The notes: generated from the sequence alone by a model not told the origin. A DNA stretch of 64,000 nucleotides from UBA10518 sp022837185 (GCA_034007705.1 JAVEQK010000003.1:1-64000), one strand, 5' to 3'; counted from the first letter of the stretch, positions 8,179 to 16,545 are shown. Made by a program: numbers and translations.

Positions 8179-10343
8179 AGACCGATCTGACCCGCAGAGA
8201 ATTCCTGCACGTGACCGGAACCCTGACCATCGCCGCGGCGGTCTCGCCCACGGGAATCCGGCTGCTTTCCGCGGCCGACCTGGCCGGGGCGGGCGCCTCC
8301 CTGCAGCCGAGCGTCTGGCTGGAGGTGAGGCCCGATGAGTCCGTCATCGTCATTGTCAACAAGTCCGAGATGGGCCAGGGGGTGTACACCTCCCTGCCCA
8401 TGATCGTGGCCGACGAACTGGACGCCGACTGGAGTCGGGTGCGCATGCAGGCGGCGCCGGCGGGCGACGCCTACAAGGACCCGGTCTGGGGCAGCCAGTC
8501 CACCGGGGGCAGCACCAGCATCCGCCACATGTACGAGGTGCTCCGCAAGGCGGGAGCCGCGGCCCGGGAGATGCTGGTGGCCGCGGCGGCGGCCACGTGG
8601 AGCGTGCCGGTGGGCGAGTGCGGCTATGAGCTGGGCACCGTCCGTCATCAGAAGAGCGGCAGGAGCCTGACCTACGGGCAGCTTGCCGGCAAGGCGGCCG
8701 GGCTGGATGTCCCCCAGGACCCCGGCCTGAAGAAAGCGGCCCAGTTCCGCTACATCGGCAGGGAGCTCCAGCGGCTGGACCTGGAGGAGAAAGTGAGCGG
8801 CGCCGCCCGTTTCGGTCTGGACTCCTCGGCTCCCGGCATGCTCTTTGCCGCCGTGGCCCGGCCGCCGGCTTTCGGGTCCGAGGCGGCATCCTATGAGAAG
8901 GAGGCGGCCGAAAAAGTGCCCGGGGTCAAGGCGGTGGCGCCCTGCCGGAGCGGGGTCGGGGTCTGCGCCGAAACGCTGGCCGTCGCCTGGAAAGGGCGCG
9001 ATGCCCTGAAGATTGTCTGGACCGGGGGCAGCGATCCGCACATGAATACGGCCGCCCTGGAAAAGGAGTTCCTGGCCCGCCTGGACCGGGAGGGGATCGT
9101 CGCCCGCAGCGACGGCGACGCGCCGGGGGTGATCAAAGGGACCGGGCGGCTATTCGAGGCGGTCTATCAGCAGCCCTTCCTGGCCCACGCCACCATGGAG
9201 CCGATGAACTGCACCGCCGACGTGCGGCCGGACGGCTGCGATATCTGGGTGCCGACCCAGAACCAGACCGGCACCCTGGCCGCTGCCGTCGAGATCACCG
9301 GCCTCAAACCGGAGCAGATAACGGTGCACACCACCTATCTCGGCGGCGGCTTCGGTCGGCGCTTTGAACGGGACGTGGTCGACGAGGCGCTTATCCTGTC
9401 CAAGGCGGCGGGCCGGCCGGTCAAGGTGGTCTGGACCCGGGAGGAGGACATGCAGAATGACTTCTACCGGCCCATGAACGCGACCAGGATCCGGGCGGCC
9501 CTCGATGAACAGGGCGCCATCGCCGCCTGGTCGCAGACCATTGTCTGCCCCTCCATTTTCGCCCGGGTGTTCCCGCAGACCATGGAAAACGGCATCGATT
9601 CCGCCGCCGTGGAGGGTTTGGCCAACATGGAATATGCCATCCCCAACCTGCGGATCGTCTACGTGCGCTACGATCCGCCGGTCCCGGTCGGCTTCTGGCG
9701 CTCGGTGGGCAGCTCACACAACGCCTTTACCGTGGAGAGCTTCGTCGACGAGTTGGCCCATGCCGCCGGCAGGGACCCTCTGGAGTTCCGGCTGGCCATG
9801 CTTGGGGACCACCCCCGGGCGCGGCGGGTGCTGGAGGCGGCGGCGGAAAAGGCGGGCTGGGGCGGAAACCTTCCCGAGGGCCGCGGCCGCGGCATTGCCT
9901 ATCACCTCTCCTTCGGCAGCTACGTGGCCGAAGTGGCCGAAGTTTCAGTCGACGACCGCAGCGGCGCGGTGACCGTGCACAAGGTGACCTGCGCGGTGGA
10001 CTGCGGCTCCGTGGTCAACCCCGCCATTGTCCGGGACCAGATGATGGGCGGGATCATCATGGGGCTCTCCGCCGCCCTCAGGGAGAAGGTCGAGGTGGCG
10101 GCCGGCGGGGTCAGGTCGGCGAATTTTTTTGACTACGAAATTCTGCGCATGAGCGAGGCGCCCGAGGTGGACGTGCATATCGTGGAAAGCGGCGAGGCCC
10201 TTGGCGGCATCGGCGAGCCGGGCGTGCCGCCGGTTATCCCGGCCGTCGGCAACGCGGTTTTTGCCGTCACCGGGGCCCGGATCAGGACCCTGCCCATGAA
10301 TGCGGCGGCGGTGAAGGCTGCGGTCAAGGCGGGAGCGGCATAG
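8175..10343 (+). CDS. Molybdopterin subunit of aldehyde/isoquinoline oxidoreductase-type enzyme
   Basis: A 722-aa catalytic subunit of the IorB branch of the xanthine oxidase family, binding Mo-molybdopterin cytosine dinucleotide and hydroxylating an aldehyde or N-heterocycle. The N terminus is a Tat signal (TRREFLHVTG then a hydrophobic stretch), so the dimer is probably folded with its cofactor and exported. Internal motifs include GGGFGRRFERD (about 393-403), ATMEPMNC, and GGIGEPGVPPVIPAV near the C terminus, which holds the likely catalytic glutamate. It is translationally coupled to the 2Fe-2S subunit and followed 3 bp later by XdhC. The substrate cannot be deduced from sequence. Confidence 0.92.
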   Translation: MKTDLTRREFLHVTGTLTIAAAVSPTGIRLLSAADLAGAGASLQPSVWLEVRPDESVIVIVNKSEMGQGVYTSLPMIVADELDADWSRVRMQAAPAGDAYKDPVWGSQSTGGSTSIRHMYEVLRKAGAAAREMLVAAAAATWSVPVGECGYELGTVRHQKSGRSLTYGQLAGKAAGLDVPQDPGLKKAAQFRYIGRELQRLDLEEKVSGAARFGLDSSAPGMLFAAVARPPAFGSEAASYEKEAAEKVPGVKAVAPCRSGVGVCAETLAVAWKGRDALKIVWTGGSDPHMNTAALEKEFLARLDREGIVARSDGDAPGVIKGTGRLFEAVYQQPFLAHATMEPMNCTADVRPDGCDIWVPTQNQTGTLAAAVEITGLKPEQITVHTTYLGGGFGRRFERDVVDEALILSKAAGRPVKVVWTREEDMQNDFYRPMNATRIRAALDEQGAIAAWSQTIVCPSIFARVFPQTMENGIDSAAVEGLANMEYAIPNLRIVYVRYDPPVPVGFWRSVGSSHNAFTVESFVDELAHAAGRDPLEFRLAMLGDHPRARRVLEAAAEKAGWGGNLPEGRGRGIAYHLSFGSYVAEVAEVSVDDRSGAVTVHKVTCAVDCGSVVNPAIVRDQMMGGIIMGLSAALREKVEVAAGGVRSANFFDYEILRMSEAPEVDVHIVESGEALGGIGEPGVPPVIPAVGNAVFAVTGARIRTLPMNAAAVKAAVKAGAA

Positions 10344-10345
10344 AC

Positions 10346-11188
10346 ATGGATATTTATGAAGAGGCTCTGCGGCTGAAGCGCCTGGGCAGGACGTCGGCCA
10401 TTGCGACCATCGTCGAGTGCCGCGGCTCGTCGCCGCAGAAGCAGGGCGCCAAGATGCTGGTGCGCGACGACCGCACGATCATGGGCACCCTGGGGGGCGG
10501 CTGCCTCGAGGCGGAGGTGATCCAGGCGGCGGCCATGGTCATGGAGGACGGCAGGCCGCAGACCCTGCCGTTTTCGCTCACCGGGGGCGAGGGCGGACTG
10601 GTCTGCGGCGGCAGCATGCTGGTGTATATTGAAGCGGTGACCCCCGAACCGCACCTGGTCATCCTCGGTGCCGGCCACGTCGGCAGGGCCCTGGCAAAAA
10701 CCGCGCGGTTCTGCGGCTTCCGGGTTACCCTCATGGACGACCGGCCCGAGTTCGTCGAGCCCGGCCCCAACCAGGACGCCCATGAACTGGTGCTGGGAGA
10801 CTTCACCAGGGCCTGCGAAAACATCCCGGTGGACGCGGGGACGTTCATGGTCATCGCCACCCGGGGCCACAACCATGATCTCGATGCCGTCCGGTCGGCG
10901 CTGGGAACCGATGCGGGCTACATCGGCCTGCTCGGCAGCCGCCGCAAGAAAAGCCTGTTTCGCAAGAAATTAAAGGAAATGGGGTATCGGGCCGAGGAGA
11001 TCGGCCGGGTGATCACCCCCGTAGGGCTCGAGATCGGTTCGGTTTCCCCCGAGGAGATCGCCGTCAGCATCATGGCCCAGATCATACAGCAACGGAGGAC
11101 CCATGGTGCTTCCCGCAGCAGCGCTGGTACTTGCCGCCGGCTCGGCGACGAGGATGGGGCGGCTGAAGCAGCTCCTGCCCCTCGGTGA
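10346..11188 (+). CDS. xdhC: XdhC-family molybdoenzyme maturation factor
   Basis: A 280-aa XdhC/CoxI-family protein. Such proteins bind Mo cofactor, promote its sulfuration and insert it into the cognate hydroxylase. The N-terminal XdhC domain shows TIVECRGSSPQKQGAKML, and a C-terminal Rossmann-like region carries VILGAGHVGRALA and the family signature YIGLLGSRRKK. It starts 3 bp after the large subunit. Its last ~28 codons overlap the following gene by 86 bp. That tail (rich in G, A, R) looks unlike a family C terminus, so it is either a long natural overlap or a late frameshift that moved the stop downstream. Confidence 0.9.
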   Translation: MDIYEEALRLKRLGRTSAIATIVECRGSSPQKQGAKMLVRDDRTIMGTLGGGCLEAEVIQAAAMVMEDGRPQTLPFSLTGGEGGLVCGGSMLVYIEAVTPEPHLVILGAGHVGRALAKTARFCGFRVTLMDDRPEFVEPGPNQDAHELVLGDFTRACENIPVDAGTFMVIATRGHNHDLDAVRSALGTDAGYIGLLGSRRKKSLFRKKLKEMGYRAEEIGRVITPVGLEIGSVSPEEIAVSIMAQIIQQRRTHGASRSSAGTCRRLGDEDGAAEAAPAPR

Positions 11189-11714
11189 CCGCACGGTCCT
11201 CCGCCACACCGTCGACACCCTCCGCGCCGCCGGCGTGCCGGAAATCGTGGTGGTCTGCGGCCCGGACCCAGGCAGGTGCGAAGCCGCCCTTGCCTCCAGC
11301 GGCGCACTGCTGGTGGTGAACGAGGCGAGGGTGAGCGAGATGGCCGACTCGGTCCGCCTGGGGCTCGGCCAGATGGACCGGTCCGCGTATTCGGGGATAC
11401 TCGTCTGCCTCGGCGACCACCCCCTGGTCCGGCCGGAAACCTGCGCGGCCCTGCTCCGCCTGCACCGCCGGTCGGCGGCCATGATCATCATCCCCTCCTT
11501 CCGGGGACGGCGGGGCCACCCCGTCCTCTTTCCCACGGCGGTCATCGGCGAGATATTCAGCGCCGCGACCCTGCGCGACATCGTCCGCCGCGACCCGGAG
11601 CGGGTGCAGGTCGTCGAGGTGGACGATGAAGGCGTGATCCTCGACCTGGACACCGGGGAGGACTACCGGCGGGCGGTCGAACTCTTCCGGGCGCGGGCGG
11701 GGGAGACAGGATAG
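11103..11714 (+). CDS. mocA: Molybdenum cofactor nucleotidyltransferase (MocA-like)
   Basis: A 203-aa NTP-transferase of the MobA/MocA family, expected to convert molybdopterin to the cytosine dinucleotide form used by xanthine oxidase-family enzymes. The N-terminal nucleotide-binding motif is LAAGSATRMGRLKQLLP (about 9-25), and the metal-binding motif is CLGDHPLV near residue 100. The ATG at 11103 has a good GGAGGA site 5-10 nt upstream that lies inside the 3' end of xdhC. Its place as the last gene of the hydroxylase operon supports CTP rather than GTP specificity, which is inference. Confidence 0.85.
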   Translation: MVLPAAALVLAAGSATRMGRLKQLLPLGDRTVLRHTVDTLRAAGVPEIVVVCGPDPGRCEAALASSGALLVVNEARVSEMADSVRLGLGQMDRSAYSGILVCLGDHPLVRPETCAALLRLHRRSAAMIIIPSFRGRRGHPVLFPTAVIGEIFSAATLRDIVRRDPERVQVVEVDDEGVILDLDTGEDYRRAVELFRARAGETG

Positions 11715-11752
11715 CGCGCCACCGCTGCTCCCGCCCGGTGTTTCCGCTGCGG

Positions 11753-12259
11753 CTACAGGGTAAACCGTACGGCCGCCCCGAGGAAGATGGTATCGGTATC
11801 GATATCCGTCTCCTTATTGTCCAGGTCCGCTGTATCATTAAAGCGGTAGTTTGCCGAGATATCGACAAAGACGCTGGGCAGCAGCTCGAGGTTCAGCCCG
11901 GCCCTGAGGGCATAAAAGGGTTCATCGGCAAAATCGCCATCGTAGTTGACGATGCCTATCCCGACTCCGCCGTAGATGGTGCTGCCAAACAGCACGTAGG
12001 CCTGGGGAGCGAAGGCGGTCTCGCCGAAACGATCGGGGAGCAGTTCAACATCCAACTCGAGCCCGAGAATATTCCACCAGTGCTGGTAGCTGATGAGATA
12101 GGAGAAGCCATCTTCATCAATGTCATCGTGGTCTATATCATCCACGGTGGTCCAGTAATTCACTCCGCCCCCGATCCGGTGCTCGCCGGCCTGCAGCTCG
12201 GCGGAGAACGGCAAAAGCCCCAGCCCCAGAACCAGTATCGCCATCAACAGCCTGTTCAT
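11753..12259 (-). CDS. Small outer-membrane beta-barrel protein
   Basis: A 168-aa exported protein. An N-terminal signal peptide (MNRLLMAILVLGLGLLPF, cleavage probably after ELQAG) is followed by alternating hydrophobic strands with acidic turns (DDIDHDDIDED, NETDID-like loops) and a C-terminal AAVRFTL ending in a hydrophobic residue, typical of barrels. ATG 12259 follows AGGAGGAG; an in-frame GTG directly upstream is less likely. It resembles OmpW/PagP-sized orphan barrels without clear assignment. It converges on the molybdenum hydroxylase operon and is not obviously linked to it. Confidence 0.75.
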   Translation of the reverse strand: MNRLLMAILVLGLGLLPFSAELQAGEHRIGGGVNYWTTVDDIDHDDIDEDGFSYLISYQHWWNILGLELDVELLPDRFGETAFAPQAYVLFGSTIYGGVGIGIVNYDGDFADEPFYALRAGLNLELLPSVFVDISANYRFNDTADLDNKETDIDTDTIFLGAAVRFTL

Positions 12260-12597
12260 CACTCCTCCTCTCTGTTCATTTTTTCACGCGAATCTTTTTC
12301 CGCTTCTTATCCCATGACTCATCGACATTTCAAGCTTATTCCAATTTTCCGTTGAATTTCAAGGAGGTTCACGCCGGCTGCGCCGGGCGGTCGGCATACC
12401 AGAAGTCAGAAGCCAGAGGACAGAAGCCAGAGCCCGGCTGCGCCGGGCGGTCGGCAGTCGGCAGTCGGCCGTAGGTTGGGGTGAGCCAGAGAACCCCAAC
12501 AATTTCCGTCTGTTACGGTGGGCTACGCAAGCTCAGCCCAACCTCCGTTACTGGCGGTTTGTCGATGCAGGCAAACCGAGCGGAGGGCAGGAGCGGT
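12260..12597. repeat. Repeat cluster between barrel gene and nifA
   Basis: No gene is seen. It contains two copies of GGCTGCGCCGGGCGGTCGGC (from 12376 and 12436), a CAGAAGTCAGAAGCCAGAGG element (12400-12432), a heptamer run (12451-12470) and a full family B element (12471-12551). The same elements recur elsewhere in the window in other combinations, suggesting a composite repeat. It marks the left edge of the nif island. Confidence 0.75.
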
Positions 12598-14169
12598 TCA
12601 GTTGAACTCCGGACGGTGGAGGTCGTATTTCCTGATTTTGTAGCCCATCTGACGGGGGGTGAGGCCCAGTTCGCGGGCCGCCCTGGACTGGACCCAGCCG
12701 TGGCGCAGCAGGGCCGTTTTGATTTCCTCCCGCTCCATTTGCGCCAATGATCTGCGGCGGCCGTTCTCCGGCACAGGCCGGGCCGCTGCGGCGAGCGGCG
12801 GCGCAGTCTCCGGCTCGGGCTCGGCCGCGACAAAGGCGGGCAGGTCGCTGAGCAGCACCTGATCCCGGTCGGCCATGATCACCAGCCGCTCGATCAGGTT
12901 CTGCATCTCCCGGACATTGCCCGGCCAATGATAGCGGGCCAGATAATCCATGACCTCGCGGGAGAAATGCACCTTTTTCCGGTTCTGCCGGTTGCTGATC
13001 GCCAGGAAATGGTCGATGAGCAGGGGGATGTCCTCGGCCCGGTCCTGCAGGGGAGGCAGCACGATGGGGACGACATTGAGGCGGTAGTAGAGGTCGGCAC
13101 GGAATCTGCCCCTGGCGACGGCCTCCTCCAGGCTGCGGTTGGTGGCGGCGATGACCCGGACGTCGACCCTGATGGTGGCGGTGCCGCCCAAGCGCTCAAA
13201 TTCCTGCTCCTGGAGAACCCGCAGCAGTTTTGCCTGGAGTTCGAGGGGCAGTTCGCCGATTTCGTCAAGGAAGAGGGTGCCGGTGTCGGCCAGCTCGAAG
13301 CGCCCCTTTTTCAGGGCCAGGGCATTGGTGAAGGCGCCTTTTTCATGCCCCATGAGCTCGCTCTCCAGAAGGTTCTCCGGCAGGGCGGCGCAGTTCACCT
13401 TGAGGAAGGGGTTGGAGCTTCTGCCGCTGGCCTGGTGCACCGCCCGGGCGACCAGCTCCTTGCCGGTCCCGGATTCCCCCAGCAGCAGCACGGTGGCGTT
13501 GGAGGGCGCGACCTTGCTGATGGCCGAGAAGACCTCGCGCATCACCTTGCTCTGCCCGAGGATATTGTGGTGGCTGAACTTCGGAGTCAGCTGCGCCCGG
13601 AGGGAACGGTTTTCCTCGCGCAGATGGGCCTCGTTCCTGCGGATTTCCCTGTTCAGCATCAGAAACTGGGCAATCAGGGTGGCGACCACAGTGAGGAAAC
13701 GGATATCCTCTTCAAAAGGTATTTCCAGCCCGAACAACCGATCCACGGTCAGCACCCCCGCCGGCTCGCCGGCGACCAGCACCGGCACTCCCAGAAAGGA
13801 GAGCTCCTCCTTATGGATGCGGCGCGACCGCGTCTTGTTGAGAAAAAGCGGTTCGCTCTGGATGTCCGGAACCACGAAGGGCGCCCCGCTGGCGAAGATC
13901 CGCCCCGTCACCCCCTCGTTCAGCCGGTACACCCCCCGTTTCTCCTCGTCATGGCTGAGGCCGTAGGACGCCCGGATGGAGAGGGAACGGCCGCTGTCGT
14001 CCAGGAGGATCAGGGTCGCCCGCTCCATGCGCAGGATATCATGCAGGACCTTGAGGATGGACGTGAGGGTGGAATCCAGATCGTGCGCCCTGCCGATCAG
14101 CCGGGCGATTTGGTAGAGCGCCGTCAGCTCGATGGTTTCGGTGTGTTCCGTTGCCGTTTTTTTCTCCAT
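12598..14169 (-). CDS. nifA: NifA, sigma-54-dependent activator of nif genes
   Basis: A 523-aa bacterial enhancer-binding protein in the three-domain NifA layout: GAF sensor (about 12-170), AAA+ ATPase (about 205-435) and Fis-type helix-turn-helix (SRAARELGLTPRQMGYKI near the C terminus). Walker A is GESGTGKE (about 227-234) and Walker B TLFLDEIG. The loop that contacts sigma-54, normally GAFTGA, reads GAFTNA here (residues 278-283; Asn codon at 13324-13326). The cysteine-rich interdomain linker of oxygen-sensitive rhizobial NifA is absent. It is divergent from nifH, whose upstream region carries a sigma-54 promoter and a candidate binding site. No nifL is present, so control may act through the GAF domain. 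Confidence 0.93.
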   Translation of the reverse strand: MEKKTATEHTETIELTALYQIARLIGRAHDLDSTLTSILKVLHDILRMERATLILLDDSGRSLSIRASYGLSHDEEKRGVYRLNEGVTGRIFASGAPFVVPDIQSEPLFLNKTRSRRIHKEELSFLGVPVLVAGEPAGVLTVDRLFGLEIPFEEDIRFLTVVATLIAQFLMLNREIRRNEAHLREENRSLRAQLTPKFSHHNILGQSKVMREVFSAISKVAPSNATVLLLGESGTGKELVARAVHQASGRSSNPFLKVNCAALPENLLESELMGHEKGAFTNALALKKGRFELADTGTLFLDEIGELPLELQAKLLRVLQEQEFERLGGTATIRVDVRVIAATNRSLEEAVARGRFRADLYYRLNVVPIVLPPLQDRAEDIPLLIDHFLAISNRQNRKKVHFSREVMDYLARYHWPGNVREMQNLIERLVIMADRDQVLLSDLPAFVAAEPEPETAPPLAAAARPVPENGRRRSLAQMEREEIKTALLRHGWVQSRAARELGLTPRQMGYKIRKYDLHRPEFN

Positions 14170-14249
14170 TGTCCCTGCCGCCGATGTGCCGTTTGGTCAG
14201 TCGTTATCATCTCCTTGCAACCATCGGGCCATGAGCGGGAAAATATAAT

Positions 14250-14267
14250 TACTGTATAAATTCAGTA
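14250..14267. promoter_or_regulatory. Perfect inverted repeat TACTG-N8-CAGTA in nifA-nifH spacer
   Basis: The half-sites TACTG (14250-14254) and CAGTA (14263-14267) are exact reverse complements around an A/T-rich 8-bp centre. It lies 80 bp upstream of the nifA start, so it could be an operator for nifA itself. The binding protein is unknown. Confidence 0.45.
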
Positions 14268-14342
14268 TGATATGTGGTGGATAATTTTGGGTACTGGTTG
14301 AGGCCGTACAATTTTGGAATAATTTTCTGGATTACTGGTCAG

Positions 14343-14365
14343 TTGTTCACAAATTTGTAGAACAA
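14343..14365. promoter_or_regulatory. Nested palindrome TTGTTC...GAACAA upstream of nifH
   Basis: Outer half-sites TTGTTC (14343-14348) and GAACAA (14360-14365) enclose ACAAATTTGT (14349-14358), itself a perfect palindrome. It does not fit the NifA consensus TGT-N10-ACA, so another regulator is more likely. It lies about 115 bp upstream of the nifH -24 element. Confidence 0.45.
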
Positions 14366-14371
14366 TCGCCA

Positions 14372-14390
14372 TTTTTGTCGCGGGAGCACG
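14372..14390 (+). promoter_or_regulatory. Candidate NifA upstream activator half-site (TGTCGCG)
   Basis: The 14-mer CATTTTTGTCGCGG (14370-14383) recurs exactly 5' of nifE at 23967-23980. TGTCGCG (14376-14382) starts about 100 bp upstream of the -24 element, a normal enhancer distance. The partner half-site here (GCACGA) is poor, so this would be a weak or single-half site. Confidence 0.5.
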
Positions 14391-14479
14391 AAAAGGTTTT
14401 CCGCCCTTGCCGGCGGGAAAAGGGCGAATGATCAATCCAACCTGCTCATATCACAGGAGATAAAAAATAAATCAGACCA

Positions 14480-14494
14480 TGGCACAGCCTTTGC
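14480..14494 (+). promoter_or_regulatory. Sigma-54 promoter of nifH
   Basis: TGGCAC-N5-TTGC matches the -24/-12 consensus with correct spacing (GG at 14481-14482, GC at 14493-14494). Transcription would start near 14506, about 90 nt before the nifH ATG. It faces nifH and is consistent with control by the divergent NifA. Confidence 0.9.
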
Positions 14495-14593
14495 CATTCT
14501 CCCGGCAAATACAGTCGCAGGGTGCGGGGTGGAGGAATCTTCTCCTCTGCCGCTTCTCCGGCGGTTTCGTCCACGAGGTACAGGAGGAAGACA

Positions 14594-15418
14594 ATGAGAA
14601 AGGTAGCAATTTACGGGAAAGGGGGCATCGGCAAGTCCACAACGACTCAGAACACGGTGGCCGGTCTGGTGGAAATGGGCCGCAAGGTCATGGTGGTGGG
14701 GTGCGATCCCAAGGCGGATTCGACCCGGCTGCTACTGGGCGGTCTGGCCCAGAAATCGGTGCTCGACACCCTGCGCGAGGAAGGTGAGGATGTAGAACTG
14801 ACCGATATCCGCAAGGTGGGTTATGGCGGCACCCTGTGCGTGGAATCGGGCGGTCCGGAGCCGGGAGTGGGGTGCGCCGGCCGCGGCATCATCACCTCCA
14901 TCAACATGCTCGAGTCCCTGGGGGCCTATGAGGAAAGCGAGGGCCTCGACTACGCTTTTTACGATGTCTTAGGGGACGTGGTCTGCGGCGGTTTTGCCAT
15001 GCCGATCCGAGACGGCAAGGCCGAGGAGATCTACATCGTCTGCTCCGGTGAGATGATGGCCATGTACGCGGCCAACAACATCAGCAAGGGCATCATGAAG
15101 TTCGCCCAGTCCGGCAGCGTGCGCCTGGGCGGCCTGATCTGCAACTCCAGGAACGTCGACAACGAAAAAGAGATGATCCAGGAGTTCGCCCGCAAGCTCG
15201 GCACCCAGATGATCTACTTCGTGCCCAGGGACAACGACGTGCAGCGGGCCGAGATCAACCGCCAGACGGTCATCGACTGGAAGCCCGAGGCCAGGCAGGC
15301 CGACGAATACCGGGGCCTGGCCCGGGCCATTGATGGCAATGAAATGTTCGTGATCCCGTCCCCCCTGGCTATCGAGGAACTGGAGAAGCTGCTGATGGAC
15401 TACGGGCTGATGAATTGA
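14594..15418 (+). CDS. nifH: Nitrogenase iron protein NifH
   Basis: A 274-aa dinitrogenase reductase. As a homodimer it carries one [4Fe-4S] cluster and drives ATP-dependent electron transfer to NifDK; it also helps form P-clusters and FeMo-co. The P-loop is YGKGGIGKST (about 7-16). Cluster ligands are Cys94 (GVGCAGRG) and Cys131 (DVVCGG). Arg97 is the residue ADP-ribosylated by DraT in some diazotrophs; no draTG is seen here. The start at 14594 has AGGAGG 8-10 nt upstream; the longer ORF from 14522 lacks homology. The 399-bp repeat-filled spacer before nifI1 may uncouple nifH mRNA level from the rest of the operon. Confidence 0.97.
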   Translation: MRKVAIYGKGGIGKSTTTQNTVAGLVEMGRKVMVVGCDPKADSTRLLLGGLAQKSVLDTLREEGEDVELTDIRKVGYGGTLCVESGGPEPGVGCAGRGIITSINMLESLGAYEESEGLDYAFYDVLGDVVCGGFAMPIRDGKAEEIYIVCSGEMMAMYAANNISKGIMKFAQSGSVRLGGLICNSRNVDNEKEMIQEFARKLGTQMIYFVPRDNDVQRAEINRQTVIDWKPEARQADEYRGLARAIDGNEMFVIPSPLAIEELEKLLMDYGLMN

Positions 15419-15817
15419 AGCGGCAGTGACGGGTTTCGCTGCGCTCGCCCCAACAGGTGATTGCAGGGGTTCGTGGAGCTCACCCCGACCTGCGTAACGA
15501 TGCAATTGCCAAGGGTGTTTTCCACAATGGCGAAAGTATATTTTCCCTTCTCCCTTGGGGAGAAGGTGCCCCGAAGGGGCGGATGAGGGAGTGCCCGACT
15601 CGCGGGAAAGTGCGCAGGTTGGGCTGAGCTCGCGAAGCCCAACGAAACCGATGGATTTGGTAAACTTGATGAACCTGCCAAACTTGCGTTGGGTTTTGCT
15701 GCGCTTCACCCAATCTACGGCGGATGAACCGGGCGGACGAAGTCGGATTACGACCTCCCCTGACAGCCTTCAGCCTAACGGGCTAACAGCCTAACAAATA
15801 TAAAGGAGAACCAGACC
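15419..15817. repeat. Repeat-filled spacer between nifH and nifI1
   Basis: No gene is seen. In order it holds a degenerate family B element (15428-15505), a family A palindrome with strong hairpins (15545-15595), two further family B pieces (15610-15650 and 15675-15720) and a family with GCCTTCAGCCTAACGGGCTA (15763-15782) whose relative lies between nifD and nifK. The hairpins could act as mRNA-stabilising ends for nifH or as partial terminators, which is inference. An AAAGGAGAA ribosome site for nifI1 lies at the end. Confidence 0.8.
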
Positions 15818-16174
15818 ATGTTGACCATGATCAGAGCCATTGTCCGGCCGGAAAAAGCCGATAAGGTCCTTGCCGCCCTGATGGAGGCCGGGTTTCCGGC
15901 GGTAACCAAGTATTCGGTCGCCGGCCGCGGCAAGCAGCGCGGCATCAGGATCGGCGAAGTCACCTACGACGAGATCCCCAAGGTCATGCTGATGAGCGTC
16001 ATCGATACGGCGGACAGGGACTTCGTCATCGACACCATCATGGAGGCCGCCCGGTCCTCGGGCAAGGGCGCCTTCGGCGACGGTAAGATCTTCGTCACCG
16101 AAGTGGAGGAGTCCCATACCATCAGCTCCGGCGTCAAGGAGACCGCCTATGCGGCGGAAGGGGTGCAGTCATGA
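15818..16174 (+). CDS. nifI1: Nitrogenase-regulating PII-like protein NifI1
   Basis: A 118-aa PII (GlnB) family member of the NifI1 group. With NifI2 it forms a complex that binds NifDK and switches off nitrogenase when 2-oxoglutarate falls, as shown in methanogens. It has the PII ferredoxin-like fold, a T-loop region near YSVAGRGKQRGIRIGEV (about 33-49) lacking the GlnB uridylylated-tyrosine context, and the C-terminal GDGKIFVTEVE strand. The ATG at 15818 follows GGAGAA. It overlaps nifI2 by 4 bp (ATGA), so the pair is translationally coupled. Position between nifH and nifD is diagnostic. Confidence 0.93.
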   Translation: MLTMIRAIVRPEKADKVLAALMEAGFPAVTKYSVAGRGKQRGIRIGEVTYDEIPKVMLMSVIDTADRDFVIDTIMEAARSSGKGAFGDGKIFVTEVEESHTISSGVKETAYAAEGVQS

Positions 16175-16545
16175 AAGAGGTCATCGCCATTGTCCGGATC
16201 AATATGATGAACCAGACCAAGCAGGCCCTGACCGACTGCGGCGTCGACGCCTTCTTTGCCCACGAGGCCCAGGGCCGGGGCAAAGGCTTCGTCAATCCGA
16301 TGGTCCTGGAAGGGGCCAGGGAAGGGTACGAGGAGGCGGCTTCGCTGCTTGGCGCCAAGGGACAGCTCTATCCCAAGCGGATGGTCACCGCCGTGGTCCC
16401 GGACAAAAAGGTCAAGGAGGTAGTGGAGGCGATCATCGGCGTCAACAGGACCGGCAAGGCGGGTGACGGCAAGATCTTTGTCGTGCCGCTGGCCGATGCG
16501 GTCCGCGTCCGCACCGGGGAAAAAGGGAGCAGGGCCATTGCCTGA
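16171..16545 (+). CDS. nifI2: Nitrogenase-regulating PII-like protein NifI2
   Basis: A 124-aa second PII-like protein, partner of NifI1 in post-translational control of nitrogenase. It shows the typical NifI2 start (EVIAIVRINMMNQTK), a T-loop longer than in NifI1 around GAKGQLYPKRMVTAVV, and the GDGKIFVVPLADAVRVRTGE end shared by PII proteins. It is coupled to nifI1 by a 4-bp overlap and lies 19 bp before nifD. NifI pairs are typical of anaerobic bacteria and archaea, in keeping with the rest of the window. Confidence 0.93.
   Translation: MKEVIAIVRINMMNQTKQALTDCGVDAFFAHEAQGRGKGFVNPMVLEGAREGYEEAASLLGAKGQLYPKRMVTAVVPDKKVKEVVEAIIGVNRTGKAGDGKIFVVPLADAVRVRTGEKGSRAIA

Noticed and set aside
14291..14309. 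VnfA/AnfA-like GTAC repeats (GTAC-N11-GTAC) upstream of nifH
   Set aside because: The spacing does not match the GTAC-N6-GTAC recalled for those activators, and the operon encodes a Mo nitrogenase.
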